Positions 1 through 10,705 of a stretch of DNA of 64,000 bases are shown piece by piece. The DNA is from Symbiodinium natans. Its lineage: Eukaryota > Sar > Dinophyceae > Suessiales > Symbiodiniaceae. A program made the position numbers and the translations under genes. The notes below the pieces were generated by a model, which saw only the letters and a list, made by a program, of their open reading frames with translations, was not told the DNA's origin and ran no database searches. Where the stretch lies: NCBI GenBank assembly GCA_905221605.1, contig CAJNDS010002538.1:159501-223500 (forward strand), in the 5' to 3' direction. The number at the start of each line of letters is the position of its first letter. Position 1 is the stretch's first letter.

Positions 1-172
1 CCCACACCCGAAACCATGAAAGTTGCACCCTACACCCTGTGAGCCTAATCAGCTCTCAACCCCGAACCCTAAACCCTAATCCCTAAACCCTAGCCCTAAA
101 CCCTAAGCCCTAAACCCGAAACCCCAAACCCGAAACCCTGAACCCGAAACCCTGACTCCCACCAGCCGGCAC

Positions 173-1068
173 CTGGCGCTCGATGAGCGGAAAGTCGTTC
201 CGCGGCAAGGGGCGGGCGGTGCCCGCGTTTCGAAGATACTGGCATCCCAGCATTGAGGGTGCAGGGTTCAGGGTTTGGGGCTAGCAAGGAGAGCTTTAAG
301 GTCCGAGGGTTGAAGGGTTGAGGGGTATACAAGGGGTGTCAGGTTTAGGGTTTGGGGTTTATGTAGGGTTTCGGGTTTAGGGTTTAGGGTTTAGGGTTTA
401 GGGTTTAGGGTTTAGGGTTTAGGGTTTAGGGTTTAGGGTTTTAGGGTTTTAGGGTTTTAGGGTTTTAGGGTTTTAGGGTTTTAGGGTTTTGGGCTCTAGA
501 GAGTTGAGGGTTGAAAGTGTCCGGGCACAGGGTTACGGGCTCATGGGGTTTGAGGTTTTCCGGAGCTCCAGCTTCAGGTAGTACAGGGTTTAGGGTTTAG
601 GGTTCCGGGTTTAGGGTTTGTGGTTTGGGGTTTAGGGTTTAGGGTAACCACAAAACCTCAAAACCCTAAACCTGAACACTGAAACCCCTAAGCCCTATAA
701 ACCCGGAAAACAAACCCTAAAGCCACTAAATCCCCTAAAACCTACGATACTCTCTCCAAAACAAAAATTGGCTGGAGAGCGCTCTCACGCACGGCGCCTG
801 TTGAAAGTGCACAGCGTTGTAGGACTCGATCTCCTGCACACACGCACACACACCCACACGCACGCGCACGCGCGCACACGCGCGCACACGCGCGCACACG
901 CGCGCACACGCGCGCACACGCGCGCACACGCGCGCGCGCACGCGCGCACACGCGCGCAGAGGCGCGCCACACGCGCGCAACACGCGCGCAGAGGCGCGCA
1001 CACGCGCGCACACGCGCCCACACGCGCCCACACGCGCCCACACGCGCCCACACGCGCCCGCGCACGCA

Positions 1069-1119
<51 letters not shown>

Positions 1120-4100
1120 GCTGAGGCTAGGGTTTAGGGTTTAGGGTTTAGGGTTTAGGGCTTAGGGCTTAGGTTTTAGGCTTCAGGCTTCAGGCTTCAG
1201 GCTTCAGGCTTCAGGCTTCAGGCTTCAGGCTTCAGGCTTCAGGCTTTAGGCTTTAGGCTTTAGGCTTTAGGCTTTCGGGTGTAGGCTTCGGGGTACAGGG
1301 TTCAGGGTTTAGGGTGTAGGGCTCCCCTTCAGAAACCTTTCAAGACCGAACTTTTGTAGGCTATCTAAGAACTCTATAAGGTGTCCCTCCTTCAATCCAC
1401 AATCTCTGCATACTCCCCGGCCTGGTCACAAGCTAAGAGCCTCTCCATGTGGTTGTGTCGCTTCGTGACCTTGGCGGCACAAACATCCCAACGAAGCTCT
1501 ATGGGGGCGTTCTGTAAATTGGGGTCCCCTTTTTGGGGTCCGTTTTATAAGGGTGACGCATTATTTGGGGGGCCCAAAAGGGACCGCAATTTAGAGATGG
1601 GCCCATCAGAAGAGCTACACTTGCAGTTCCAGGCTAGGACATCCTTTAGTCGATTTTAAGCTGCGGGTTGTTGCATAGGGATAGACGCAATAGCTTGAAC
1701 TGTTTTTGAATGTCAACTGATCTAGAGTTGACATCCTCTCTGAGACATTCTGAAGAGACCCACATTTCCTAACTGCCTACTAGCAAAACCGGGATGCCTG
1801 AACCCTGAACCCTAAACCATATGACCCTCATGAAAACCCTAAAACCCTAAAACCCGGTAACGCCCCGCGAAACGACCCGCGCCGTAGCAGGCTGGTTTTT
1901 TGGGTTGTTTTGTTAGTTTTGTCGAGGTGAAAGCACGATTTCTGCATGACATTGTTTCGATAGCAGGGGCCAATGTCGCGCACCGTCCGAACGTTTGGAG
2001 CGAATGTTTTGTCGAGTTTGCGGTTGTGGGAAGCCTTTTTTTCGTGGTTTTTCCCAGGCGAAAAGCACGTTTTGGTGTTACATGTCACGGTCGCGCGTAA
2101 ACAGGTTTTCACGGGTTTGCGGATAAAATGGGTTTTTTTTATTTTTTAAGTTAAAGTAGCGTCTCCGGAGCTTCCGGGGCTTAGTTGTTTTTTTTGGGGG
2201 GGGGCGTGTGGGGAAGGACAGGGCAGAATGGTATTTTTTCCTCGGAAAAACGCGCAGTTGGGTTTGACAAGGTCTGTTCTGGGGAATCCTTTTGAGACAG
2301 GAGAAAACTGGCATTCGTATGTGGTTCCTTGAAAACGTCATAGTGTTGTCGATTGAAAAATGTATTTTTTCTCGAGCGGTGCTAACGTTTCGGTGTTTTG
2401 TAGAAAGTTCAGAGTGCAGGGCGCTTCTCTGGTCTTGCACTGCTTCGGGCTTTGGTTTGAGGATTGAGGGTGCATGACACTTCTGGCTTACACTGCTTGG
2501 TGCTTTGGGTTGAGGATTGAGGGTGCATGACACGTTTGGGCTTGCACTGCTTCGGGTTTAGGGTTGAGGGCCTGGGGTGTAGGGTTTAGGGTTTAGGGTC
2601 AAGGGTTTAGGGTTTAGGGTTTGAGGGTTTAGGGTTTCGGGTTTAGGGCTTCATGGCTTAAAGCCCTGAAGCCTTTCCTATAGAGACTACTGAGCACTTA
2701 AGCCCCAAAGCCCTTCGCTTCTCAAGCTCTTAGGTCCGAAAATCCTGCAGACCCTAAACCCTAAACCCTCAACCAGCTTCTGTAAGCTCGCGAGGCGATG
2801 TTTTGGGTTTGGGTTGCAGGGCTTAGGGTTTATAGGGTTTAGGGTTGATAGGGTTTAGGGTTTAGGGTTTAGGGTTTAGGGTTTAGGGTTGAGGGCTTAG
2901 GGTTTCGGGTTTAGGGTTTAGGGTACAGGGTTTAGGGTTTAGGGTTTAGGGTTGAGGGTTTGGGGTTGAGGGTTTAGGGTTACGGGTTAAGGGGTGCTGT
3001 TGAGATTCGGGCTGAGGCTGGAATGGCTACTGGCTTTCTTTGGGCTTGCAGTGGTTGGGGTGGTAAATGAAGGCTTGAGGGTGCAGGACAGGTTTGGGCT
3101 CAGATTTTCTTCTTCCACATCCTTGTGCAGTATGTTGTACAAAGAGGTGAAAACGCTGTAAATACCAGTGTTTTGGGCATGCATGCAATATGAATGACGT
3201 TCTTATCCCCACCCCCCCCCCCCACCCATCTGGCACGAACTCCAAAGAAACGCCGGAAGACATGCGGCAACAACGCGAAAAGACCTGAAGACACATGGCA
3301 ACAACTCCAAAAGACCTGAAAACAAGCAAAACCCGCGGGTCAATTGGTAGGGCGTTAGCTAAAACCCTAACCCAAATACCCTACAGTAATACCCTAAAAC
3401 CCTAAAACCCTAAAACCCTAAAACCCTAAAAAACCCTAAAACCCCAAAACCCCAAAACCCCAAAACCCTAAAACCCTAAAACCCTAAACCCTAAACCCTA
3501 AACCCTAATCCCTAAACCCTACGAACAGGAGTACAGGACGCTGACTCCAAAGCCCAAGCGGCATTGTTGTCGTCAATCTCGCTAAAGTCGAACATGGCAT
3601 CGCAAACGCCTTTTGCGGAGGCCTCGTAGCCGTACCTGTAGAGTTAGGGTTTTAGGGTTTGGGGTTTTGGGATTTTGGGATTTTGGGGTTTTGGGGTTTT
3701 GGGGTTTTGGGGTTTTGGGGTTTTGGGGTTTTGGGGTTTTGGGGTTTTGGGGTTTTGGGGTTTTGGGGTTTTGGGGTTTTGGGGTTTTGGGGTTTCGGGG
3801 GTTTCGGGGGTTTTGGGGGTTTTGGGGGTTTGGGGTTTTGGGGTTTAGGGGGTTAGGGATTTAGGGTTTTAGCATGTAGGGTTTGGGGTTTCAGGGTTTA
3901 GGGCCCTTCCCACAGAGGGCACAAGAATCACAATGGAAGCTCCACATGCAACCCTAAACCCTAAACCCTAAGACCCAAACCCCAAACCCCAAACCCCAAA
4001 CCCTAAACCCTGAACCCTAAACCCTAAACCCTAAACCCCAAACAAAAATAAAAAAAGACACAGGGGACCCCCTGGCCTGGCCACCAGGGGCTTCTGCAGC

Positions 4101-6516
4101 TCGAGGAGCAGCTGCTCCCTCCTTGGGGACGAAAGGAACCCTCAAAGGGGAAGAAAGGGTTTATGGTTCATATCACCTGAATAGGAGTTGCAGTCCCTAA
4201 ACCCTAAACCCTAAACCCTAAACCCTAAACCCTAAACCCTAAACCCTAAATCCCAATTGTAAGGTTCCTTTGGTCCCCAGGGCGCCTCTGAGCGGCCACC
4301 AGGGCCGACGGGCCGTCGCCCTGAGGGCTATTAGGGGGGGGGGGGGGGGGGGGGGGGGGTGGTGTAGGGGAACATCCCAACCAAAAGCCCTTAACTCCTA
4401 GGACCGCGTCGGCCACAAAACCCCTAAATACCTGAAACCCGAATTAACCCTAAAGCACCTGAAAGCCGAATGAAGCCCGCGCATTTGAACCCGAAACCTG
4501 GCCCAAAACCCCAAAGAAGCCCCTCAAACAAGAACACCAAACAGCAACCCAACCGCAAACAAAAGAAACTAAAGACTCAAAAACAAAAACACAAATCCCT
4601 CGAAATGGAAACCAAACAGAGACAAACCAAATAAAACGAGATACTAATCGCATAAGAACATAAACCAAGCAAAATGGAGGAAACCAAGAAAACTAAACAG
4701 TCCTTCTCCAACAGCCCTAAACCCTAAACCCTAAACCCTACTTGTGAGGGCGGCGCAAAAACCCTAAACCCTAAACCCTAAACCCTAAACCCTAAACCCT
4801 AAACCCTAAACCCTAAACCCTAAACCCTAAACCCTAAACCCTAAACCCTAAACCCTAACCCTAAACCCTAAACCCTAAACCCTAAACCCTAAACCCTAAA
4901 CCCTAAACCCTAAACCCTAAACCCTAAACCCTAAACCCTAAACCCTAAACCCTAAACCCTAAACCCTGCCTGAACCCTGAACCCTGAACCCTGAACCCTG
5001 AACCCTGAACCCTGAACCCTGAACCCTGAACCCTGAACCCTGAACCCAAAGCAGCGCCTTCATCTGCCGCGCCAAGCTCTGGAGCTGGGCGAAGGTGGAC
5101 TTCTCTGCGTAGGCCTCCGGCAGGGTTTACGGTTTATAAGGGTTTAGGCCTTGTAGGTTCTTGGTGTGTTTAGGGGTTTGGGGTGTTTGGGGTCCTTAAG
5201 GTGAGTTTGAGCTCCTGCACTTTGATCTCGGGCATTCTTGGGCCCCAGAGTCGTTTCTAAGTGGTGACTTGTGGGTCTGGGAAGATGGATTCTTAGGGGG
5301 CAGGTTTCGGATGTTTGGGGCTTGGGGGGCTTGAGGTTGTTGCTTAAGGTCTTTATGGGCTCTGGGGGGTTTAAGGATTTAAGCTTTGGGGGGTCGTGTG
5401 CTTGTCCGCTTAGCAAGGTTCGTGCTTTAGTATGCTTTAGTCTTTATTGCAAAGTTTTGCAGGGGCCTTGCCTTTTGGGATTCGAATTTGCGAAGTGGCA
5501 AGCCTCCCGCACCCTAAACCCTCCACACCTCAGCCGCCTCAGCCCTATAAACCCTCCCCCCCCCCCCCAAAAAAAAAAAAAGAAAAACACAAGTCGAACC
5601 TCTAAACTTGCAACCCCAAGGCCTATATTAAACCTCAACCCCCTCAACCACAAACTGAAGAACCATGGACCTGAAATTCGACCACCGGGTCACAGTTGCA
5701 GGCTTGGGGGACTCGACTTTGGTTGGGGTTTGCCATCATAAGAACCCACAACTCGGATACCTGACGATCTCAAAGGGGCGTTCGATACCTACAATGAAGT
5801 GAGCTTTGGGGTTCTTCAGGTAACAGGGAACTTTCGGGAAACTCCTAGGGCTCTTGCGAGGATCCCATGAACCTCTTAGAATATAGGGAACTTTGCCGGG
5901 AAATCTTAGGCTTTTGTTTGCAAGGATCCCTTCCGCATCCTGGATGAGCTCATCCTGGAGCTGGGTCGCCCGCTCGATCTCCAGGACCATGGCGCCCGGG
6001 TCACCGAAAGCTCTGATGACTTCTGGGGATCGCAGCAGGATTTGTAGACCGCGTGTGTTGAAGGTTTGGGTGTGGGTTTTAAGGCTTATTGGGTTTGGGC
6101 TTAGGGTTGAGGGCTGACATTCACAAACTCCCATGGTGAGTGTTGCATAGTCCAAGATTCCAACCTTCACCTGACTGAACTCTCAACCCTACAAACCTTG
6201 ATTAAAAACCCAACAAGCTGCCGGTCTGAGCCAAGGAGAAAGCGACGCTGATGAGGGCCAGCGCCCAAAGGACCCTACAGGCGCATCTTGCAGGTAAGGC
6301 ATATAGGGCTTGTATATAGGAGGGCTTTCGGGGGTTTAGGGTTTAGGGTTTGGGTTTCAGGCTTGCGGTTTATAGGGTATGGGGCCTAGGGCTTAGGGTT
6401 TACAGTTTACAGGGCTTCGGGTTGAATGAACACCCCCAAGTCGGGGGGCGGATAGCCTTCTGGGGTGCCGGTGTCGCCATGGAGCCACTTGAGATTGCGG
6501 GTCCCTTTCCTCTTAC
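173..6516 (-). CDS. Unknown multi-exon protein, 9-exon chain running off the left edge
   Basis: I do not recognise this protein. Nine short minus-strand exons join in phase: 6432-6516, 6219-6274, 5937-6019, 5058-5114, 4286-4320, 4092-4121, 3542-3635, 789-833 and 173-238, giving about 170 residues. Each follows an AG acceptor. Donors read GT three times (for example GTGAGA after 789) and GC six times. The product starts with a Lys/Gly/Pro-rich stretch (NLKWLHGDTGTPEGYPPPDL), then a hydrophobic segment (LWALALISVAFSLA), then a helical charged region (AMVLEIERATQLQDELIQD, FAQLQSLARQMK, EQLLLELQ) and an acidic motif (FDFSEIDDNNAAWALES). The last exon ends at a GTGCCG donor, so the gene continues outside the window. 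The 5' end is unresolved; islands at 6860-6930 and 7035-7101 may be earlier exons. The introns are telomere-like repeats. Exact ends of several exons were chosen because they keep phase, which is inference. Confidence 0.6.
340..495. repeat. TTTAGGG / TTTTAGGG array
   Basis: Runs of TTTAGGG turning into TTTTAGGG at about 430. A shorter array follows at 585-645. Lies in the left-hand gene's intron between 239 and 788. Confidence 0.95.
837..1118. repeat. Alternating CA/CG tract, Z-DNA-prone
   Basis: About 280 bp of nearly unbroken alternating purine-pyrimidine (ACACGCGCGC units), ending in pure (CA)n. It starts right after the 789-833 exon's acceptor side. Open frames through it are translation artefacts. 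Confidence 0.95.
1125..1320. repeat. TTTAGGG array grading into TTCAGGC and TTTAGGC
   Basis: Successive blocks of TTTAGGG, TTCAGGC and TTTAGGC heptamers, each internally uniform. Confidence 0.95.
1321..2560. other. No gene supported
   Basis: Mostly non-repetitive, AT-richer sequence with scattered short open frames and no exon-like pair of signals. A few CCCTAAA units lie at 1800-1855. Confidence 0.5.
2560..3000. repeat. Degenerate TTTAGGG arrays
   Basis: G-rich heptamers at 2560-2650 and 2810-2990, around a short non-repetitive piece at 2650-2810 that could hold a tiny exon (minus strand HRLASLQKL) but is not supported. Confidence 0.85.
3360..3520. repeat. CCCTAAAA / CCCCAAAA array
   Basis: C-rich arm next to the donor of the 3542-3635 exon; octamer variants dominate. 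Confidence 0.9.
3636..3870. repeat. GGGGTTTT array, ciliate-type telomere unit
   Basis: About 18 near-perfect copies of GGGGTTTT, the hypotrich-ciliate telomere unit, on the acceptor side of the 3542-3635 exon. The opposing C-rich arm (3945-4045) lies at the other end of the same intron. Confidence 0.95.
4195..4360. repeat. CCCTAAA array, then a poly-G run
   Basis: CCCTAAA units at 4195-4250 on the donor side of the exon at 4286-4320, and a run of over 20 G at about 4337-4359 on its acceptor side. Confidence 0.9.
4715..5047. repeat. CCCTAAA array switching to CCCTGAA
   Basis: Uniform CCCTAAA to about 4965, then an abrupt switch to pure CCCTGAA up to the donor side of the 5058-5114 exon. Each block is internally uniform. 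Confidence 0.95.
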
Positions 6517-6859
6517 CTTGAGAAGGTAAGGTTTAGGGTTTAGGGTTTAGGGTGTTATTTCGGGTTCCATGAATATCGTAACCTCATATCATACCTACCA
6601 CGAGACCCTTTGCAAAAGAGTTCTTGTCATGTCTCTGTGCGCGTGCCCTGTTTATACGAGGGCTCAGGTCTTAGGGTTCAAAGCCTTGTATAAGTCCCAA
6701 GCCCCACCCACCCACCCCATCACCCGCCCACAACCACACCTCAGGCGGCCTAAACCTGAACCCTCAACGCGAAACTAATCCCTAAACCCTATAAATCCTA
6801 TAAACCCTCTAAACCCTGAACCCGAACCCCTGAACCCTAAACCCTGAACCCCGTGAACT

Positions 6860-6930
6860 GAAGCAGCGCGCTTTCCACGCTCTCATCGCACTCCGACTTT
6901 CAGAACGGCGCCACCGCATCTGCGCTGCAA
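6860..6930 (-). other. Exon-like island, first of three related copies
   Basis: A GC-rich, non-repetitive island between a CCCTAAA-type array on the left and a TTTAGGG-type array on the right, the usual setting of exons here. Read on the minus strand it follows a CGCAG acceptor. It is related to islands at about 11385-11465 and 17865-17950, but the shared frame carries stops or shifts in some copies, so it may be decayed. One open frame here includes WRRSESRSAMRAWK. Confidence 0.35.
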
Positions 6931-6939
6931 CCTGCGAGG

Positions 6940-7190
6940 CTTTTAGGTTTATAGGGTTTAGGGTTTATAGGGTTTAGGGTTTAGGGTTTATAGGGTTTAT
7001 AGTGTTTAGGGTTTAGGGTTTATGGTGTTAGGGGCTGAGGGTTGGTGGATGTCTGAGCAATGAGAAGCCAGGATTCTGCGATAAGATTCATAGGCGGCAT
7101 CCTGGACGAAAGAAGGGTTTAGGGTTTAGGGCTTTAGGCTTTAGGGTTTAGGGTTTAGGGTTTAGGGTTTAGGGTTTAGGGTTTAGGGGT
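6940..7190. repeat. TTTAGGG / TTTATAGGG arrays
   Basis: G-rich arrays at 6945-7030 and 7115-7190, either side of the 7035-7101 exon. Confidence 0.9.
7035..7101 (-). CDS. Probable exon of the left-hand unknown gene
   Basis: Minus-strand open stretch beginning after a TCCAG acceptor and reading DAAYESYRRILASHCSD. It lies upstream of the nine-exon chain in transcript order. A related but diverged island sits at about 18150-18195, again just upstream of a relative of the 6860 island. The donor is not resolved. Confidence 0.4.
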
Positions 7191-7305
7191 TCTTGACCCT
7201 CCTGCTGTCTCGCTGCAGCATATGCCAGGAGAAAAGGGCAAACCTTCCTGGTGGCAAGATCCCACCTTTGCACGGGAATGCGAGAAGCGCTCCTTTCAAG
7301 GGACT

Positions 7306-7432
7306 AAAGGAGGGACCCACCTTAGGTGGGGGCTATTTAAGGGCTACTCAGGTATGCAGGGGACTAAATTCGGCATTTATAGGGCTGAGGGGAATAAGAT
7401 TAAGGGTCCCTTCTATATAAGGGTCCCTCCTT
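7306..7432. mobile_element. MITE-like element, family 2
   Basis: 127-bp element with perfect 12-bp inverted ends, AAGGAGGGACCC and GGGTCCCTCCTT. It contains GGGGGCTATTTAAGGGCTAC and no coding frame. A related element is at 19956-20100. Confidence 0.6.
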
Positions 7433-7589
7433 ATACCCCTTAATCCTTGGAGGGCGCTTCTGGCCCTTTGGAATGGGACTCGCGGAGGGAAGGCCTCAGG
7501 CGCAACAGAGTTGAAGGATTGGACTCTCTCCAAGATGCCAAATGCTGTGAGTATAAAGATGCCATAAGACGTGCTACAAGGCACTGGCA

Positions 7590-7990
7590 ATGCTCCACTT
7601 CGGCTGTCCCGCCCTCCCTTCGTCAAGCCGCTTCCCCTGGCGCACTTCGGCGCCAAGGGCGGGCGCCAAGACATGCGAGCCGAGCCCGTGGAAGATTGAA
7701 ACCACCGACGTGCGGGCACTGCAAGTCCAGCGTTACATCCTGCACTCTCTTCACCCCCGGCATGGCTGCTTGTGTGTGTGTGATGCTTCTGTTGCTGTGA
7801 TGAGAGTGATATGCCGGCACCACTTCCTCAAACTTTTGCTCAGAAAATGTCCTGTGTAACCCTGGGCAGCGTGCACCGCACTTCGGAATGACTCAGAGCA
7901 ACGTTAGGGTCAAGCATCAGGCACTGGCGGTGTGGCCGTTCGCTGAGCTGCTTGAGAACTGCGAACTAATTAAATGTAGGCTCGCGGATG
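7590..7990 (-). repeat. Conserved 3' flank of Hint copy A
   Basis: The sequence downstream of copy A in transcript sense is shared with copies B, C and D. One block (about 7850-7975) resembles 13160-13300, 25000-25150 and 34220-34310. A second (about 7600-7745) contains a frame reading VTLDLQCPHVGGFNLPRARL, with counterparts at 12940-13075, 24715-24875 and 33960-34115. It may be 3' UTR or a further exon; duplication carried it with the gene. Confidence 0.6.
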
Positions 7991-8012
7991 CAGCAAGCCT
8001 TTCAAGAAAGGC

Positions 8013-9766
8013 TCAGTCCATGTACTCCCCCGCCGCAGTATCGGGAATGGAGGCCCCTCCGTCGGCCGTCTGATCCACTTGCCCCCGCCGGCACATCCCG
8101 CCGCGGCGAGGCGGCTTCTTCGCCTGGCCCTTGCTGAGGATGCAGGGCGGGCAGGAGAAGACGGCCACGGGCAGGTCCGGCTCGAAGACGACCTTCAGCA
8201 CCTCGCACTCGTGGGGCTCGGCGTGGACGCTGGTGAGGGCCGCGGGCTTTCCGGAATCCAGGACCACCAGGTCACCCAGCGCCAGTTTGCCAGCCGCCTG
8301 GTAGAGAATTTCTGCCACCTCGCCCTTTTTGTCGGGGACCTGCACGGGATGGTCTGGGGTGACCTGCAGCGTGGCAACCCCGGCCTCTAACCTGACGATT
8401 TCGGCGGTTCGGCCTTTCGACATGTCCACCACCTCCAGGATGTTCTCGCCGTCCCCGGCCACCACATGCGAGCCCTTCCGGAGGTCCTTGCCCGCAAGAT
8501 AGAAGTCCATGACGGAGCTGCGGCACTTGAAGACGGCGTCCAGCATGAAGCAGCCCGGCTGGACGGAGAACCCTGACGAGCGGACCGTCGAGGCGGGCTT
8601 GCCGGCATCGCCCTCACCCTCGCCCTGGACCACCTCGTACCCCATCTGCTCGGCGAGGTTCGATTCAGGGCTGGAGGCAACTTCAGGGAGATTCGGGCCG
8701 TGGCTTGCAAGGGTGTCATGAATCGGGAGCCCGCCTTTCATCTCAGCAAGCTGGCAAGCCAGCTGAGCTGACGGCAGCGCTCCTTGTACGCACCCTTCTC
8801 CTCCCGCATCTGGCCCAACTTCTCCTCCGCTTTGGCCAGCTGCAGCCCGAGCAGATCGCCACGCTCCTTGAGGGCTGCATTCTCAAGCAGGGTCTGCAAG
8901 TCTGCCTTGTTTCCGGAGACAGCCTCCGCAGCAGCCAAACGGGCCGCGAGCTGCTCGCAGTGCTCCTTCTGCTTGTCACAATCTGCCTGCAACCTATGGA
9001 GCTCACGTTGCTTTCCTGACGCCTCGGCCTCTGATGCCTCCAAACGACGCGCAAGCTGCTCGCACCACTCCTTCTGCGCGACACCCTCGTCCTGAGCGGC
9101 CTGGACCTCGCGCGCCTTGTCCGCCAAGGTCGCTTCCGCCGCCGCCAGGCGCTCCGCGAGCAGCTCGCTCTGGTGCCTCGCGGCTTGGAGCTCCCGCAGC
9201 TTCTCGGCACTTGCCGCCTCCACTGCCTCCAAGCTGGCGCCGAGATGTGCGTTCTCCGCTTCGGCGGCTTCCACGCGCTCGGCGAGCTGCCTATTCTCCT
9301 CCCGCAGCGGGTCCGCCTCCTGGCCCCTCTCCTCCACTTTCTGCCGCTTCCGCGCCGTCTCCTCGGCATCGGCCTCGGCCGCTGCCAGCCGCGCAGCGAG
9401 CTCCGAGCAGCGAGGGCGGAGCCGAGCCTCCCACCACTCCGGCGAAGGCGTCCAACTCCAAGCCTCTCGCTTCAGCCCCGCCTCCGAGAAGAACTTGACG
9501 TAGCCCCGGCTGAACTCGCTCCGCCCGTGCTGGACGAGCAGCTCGGCGAGCCGCTCCCGGGAGCGGTCCTTGTTCAGACCGCGCCAGGCCGCCGCCTCCG
9601 CCGGCCGCGCGGCCCAGAGCTCCACGGCCCGCGCCATCAGTGCCTCTCGGGCGCGCTGCGCATCGGCACGAGCAAGGTCCCACTTCGCCGAGTGCAGGAA
9701 GGCGTCGAGGACGGTCTCCAGGGGCCAGCCGGCCGGGACCGTGGTCAGCTCCCAGAGCTTCGGCAT
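8013..9766 (-). pseudogene. Coiled-coil Hint-domain protein, copy A, frameshifted
   Basis: First of five copies of a coiled-coil plus Hint protein. The ATG at 9766 (MPKLWELTTVPAGW) aligns with the other copies. Reading continues through an Ala/Glu/Arg/Lys-rich coiled coil and breaks near 8761-8770, where the plus strand reads AGCTGAGCTG while intact copies have a single AGCTG. This 5-bp tandem duplication shifts the frame and gives a stop. The C-terminal part, 8013-8741, stays open in the other frame and carries the Hint module: Cys in CFMLDAVFKC, TPDH block, VFSCPPCIL end. The span is 1754 bp; without the 5 bp it is a multiple of three. Everything else looks intact, so the lesion is recent, or an assembly error. 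Confidence 0.75.
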
Positions 9767-9854
9767 GCGATCTTGAGAACGAAAAAGGAACACCTTTTAA
9801 GTGTGGGCAGCGGGCGGGCTCTCTCCTGGAAATTCCTGTCTCTGAGCCGGGCTC

Positions 9855-9864
9855 GCGCATGCGC
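9855..9864. promoter_or_regulatory. Conserved palindrome upstream of Hint copy A
   Basis: The perfect 10-bp palindrome GCGCATGCGC lies about 90 bp upstream of the ATG, inside a conserved block (CTCTGAGCCGGGCTCGCGCA on the plus strand). It recurs at 15216, 36151 and 59860 at nearly the same distance from each ATG, and is lost in copy C. A regulatory role is inference; it could be conserved simply because the copies share ancestry. Confidence 0.3.
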
Positions 9865-10004
9865 ACTGGCAAGAAGAACAAAGCGAGACTCTCAATGCAA
9901 GGGATGCCCTCCACAGCCCTGAGACTGCAAACTTTGCGCAACACATCTGCGAAAAACCCTTCGATAGGTGAAAGCAGCCAGAGCAGCTCCAAAGTTCAGA
10001 AGCA

Positions 10005-10085
10005 ACTGGTCATGTTGCACGCCTTGCCGCGCAGCGACTCCGCGCCCATCTTCCGCACCAGCTCCGCAAGATCTCGGTCCAGGGT
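10005..10085 (-). CDS. Upstream exon-like block of Hint copy A
   Basis: Minus-strand frame reading DLAELVRKMGAESLRGKACN. The same block lies about 250-300 bp upstream of the ATG in copies B (15380-15455), D (36300-36375) and E (about 59985-60075). It resembles the exon at 5058-5114 of the left-hand gene (LQSLARQMK), suggesting common origin. How, or whether, it is spliced to the Hint exon is not resolved. Confidence 0.4.
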
Positions 10086-10209
10086 GTCGGGTCGGACAAA
10101 TTCTAAACCCTAAGCCCTCAACCCTCAACCCTGAACTCAATTGGAATCATGGAGAGTACACTCTGACCCTCACACAACCACATGTTCAAGCGCGGAGGAG
10201 ATCCACCTG

Positions 10210-10275
10210 GGGCTAGGTCAGCCCCCGGCTCGATCTCCAGGACCATTGCGCACGAGACGCTGGTGACAAGCTCAG
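10210..10275 (-). pseudogene. Partial copy of the 5937-6019 exon
   Basis: Minus strand reads CAMVLEIEPGADL, matching the AMVLEIE core of the intact exon at 5937-6019 and then diverging. It lies just upstream of Hint copy A, in a block that also contains a relative of the 6860 island at about 11385. Confidence 0.45.
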
Positions 10276-10659
10276 ATGTGGGTTGGGGATTTGGGGCTTC
10301 TGGACTCAGGTTTTGGGATTCACGGTGAAGAGGGAGGTACTGAAATACTGCAAAAATGTAGGGTTGAGGGTGAAAGAGGGAATGCTGACAGGATTCGTCT
10401 ACAAACCCCCGAGTCTGAGTCTGAGCCGCGAAGAATACGACCGTCGAGAGTGTGCCGAAATTCTGGGAGGACGGGGAAGCTCTCCCTCGAATCTTGAGGT
10501 TTCAAAAGGACTCTGGCTAGGGATGTGCCCCCTTTCTGCTGCAGTAGTCCCCTGAAACAACCCTGCGCGCAGCCAACAATCTTCGAACCCCAAAAAGACC
10601 GTAAGTAACCCCAAAAGCATCTAAACCCTGACAAGCCCTTACGCTATAAAAAAAATATG

Positions 10660-10661
10660 CA

Positions 10662-10705
<44 letters not shown>
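10660..10705. repeat. (AT)n repeat
   Basis: Alternating AT of about 40 bp ending in a T run. The surrounding 10290-11380 holds no supported gene; parts (about 10430-10560) resemble 17280-17490. Confidence 0.9.

Noticed and set aside
340-495. A true chromosome end
   Set aside because: TTTAGGG-type arrays occur all through the window in both orientations and lie in introns; nothing marks either window end as a terminus.
735-1124. Several overlapping Cys/Val- or His/Thr-rich frames
   Set aside because: They are translations of the alternating CA/CG tract.
3325-3360. tRNA-like text GGGTCAATTGGTAGGGC
   Set aside because: It resembles a D-arm, but there is no B box, anticodon arm or acceptor stem at the right distances.
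3613-3864. Gly/Phe/Leu-rich frames, also at 41285-41608 and 43303-43560
   Set aside because: Translations of GGGGTTTT-, CCCCCTAAA- and CCCCAAAA-type arrays. Only the non-repeat leader at 41531-41608 is kept as coding.
4715-5047. CRISPR-like regular repeats
   Set aside because: Contiguous heptamers with no unique spacers, in a eukaryotic setting.
6220-6250. Spliced-leader relic (text near TCTGAGCCAAGG)
   Set aside because: Only a few bases recall the dinoflagellate leader end; the full leader is not found here or upstream of any Hint copy.
8079-9922. Long plus-strand frames opposite the Hint genes, also at 14506, 25238, 26342, 35342 and 58777
   Set aside because: Shadow frames of GC-rich, coiled-coil coding sequence on the minus strand; they do not keep conserved starts or ends between copies.
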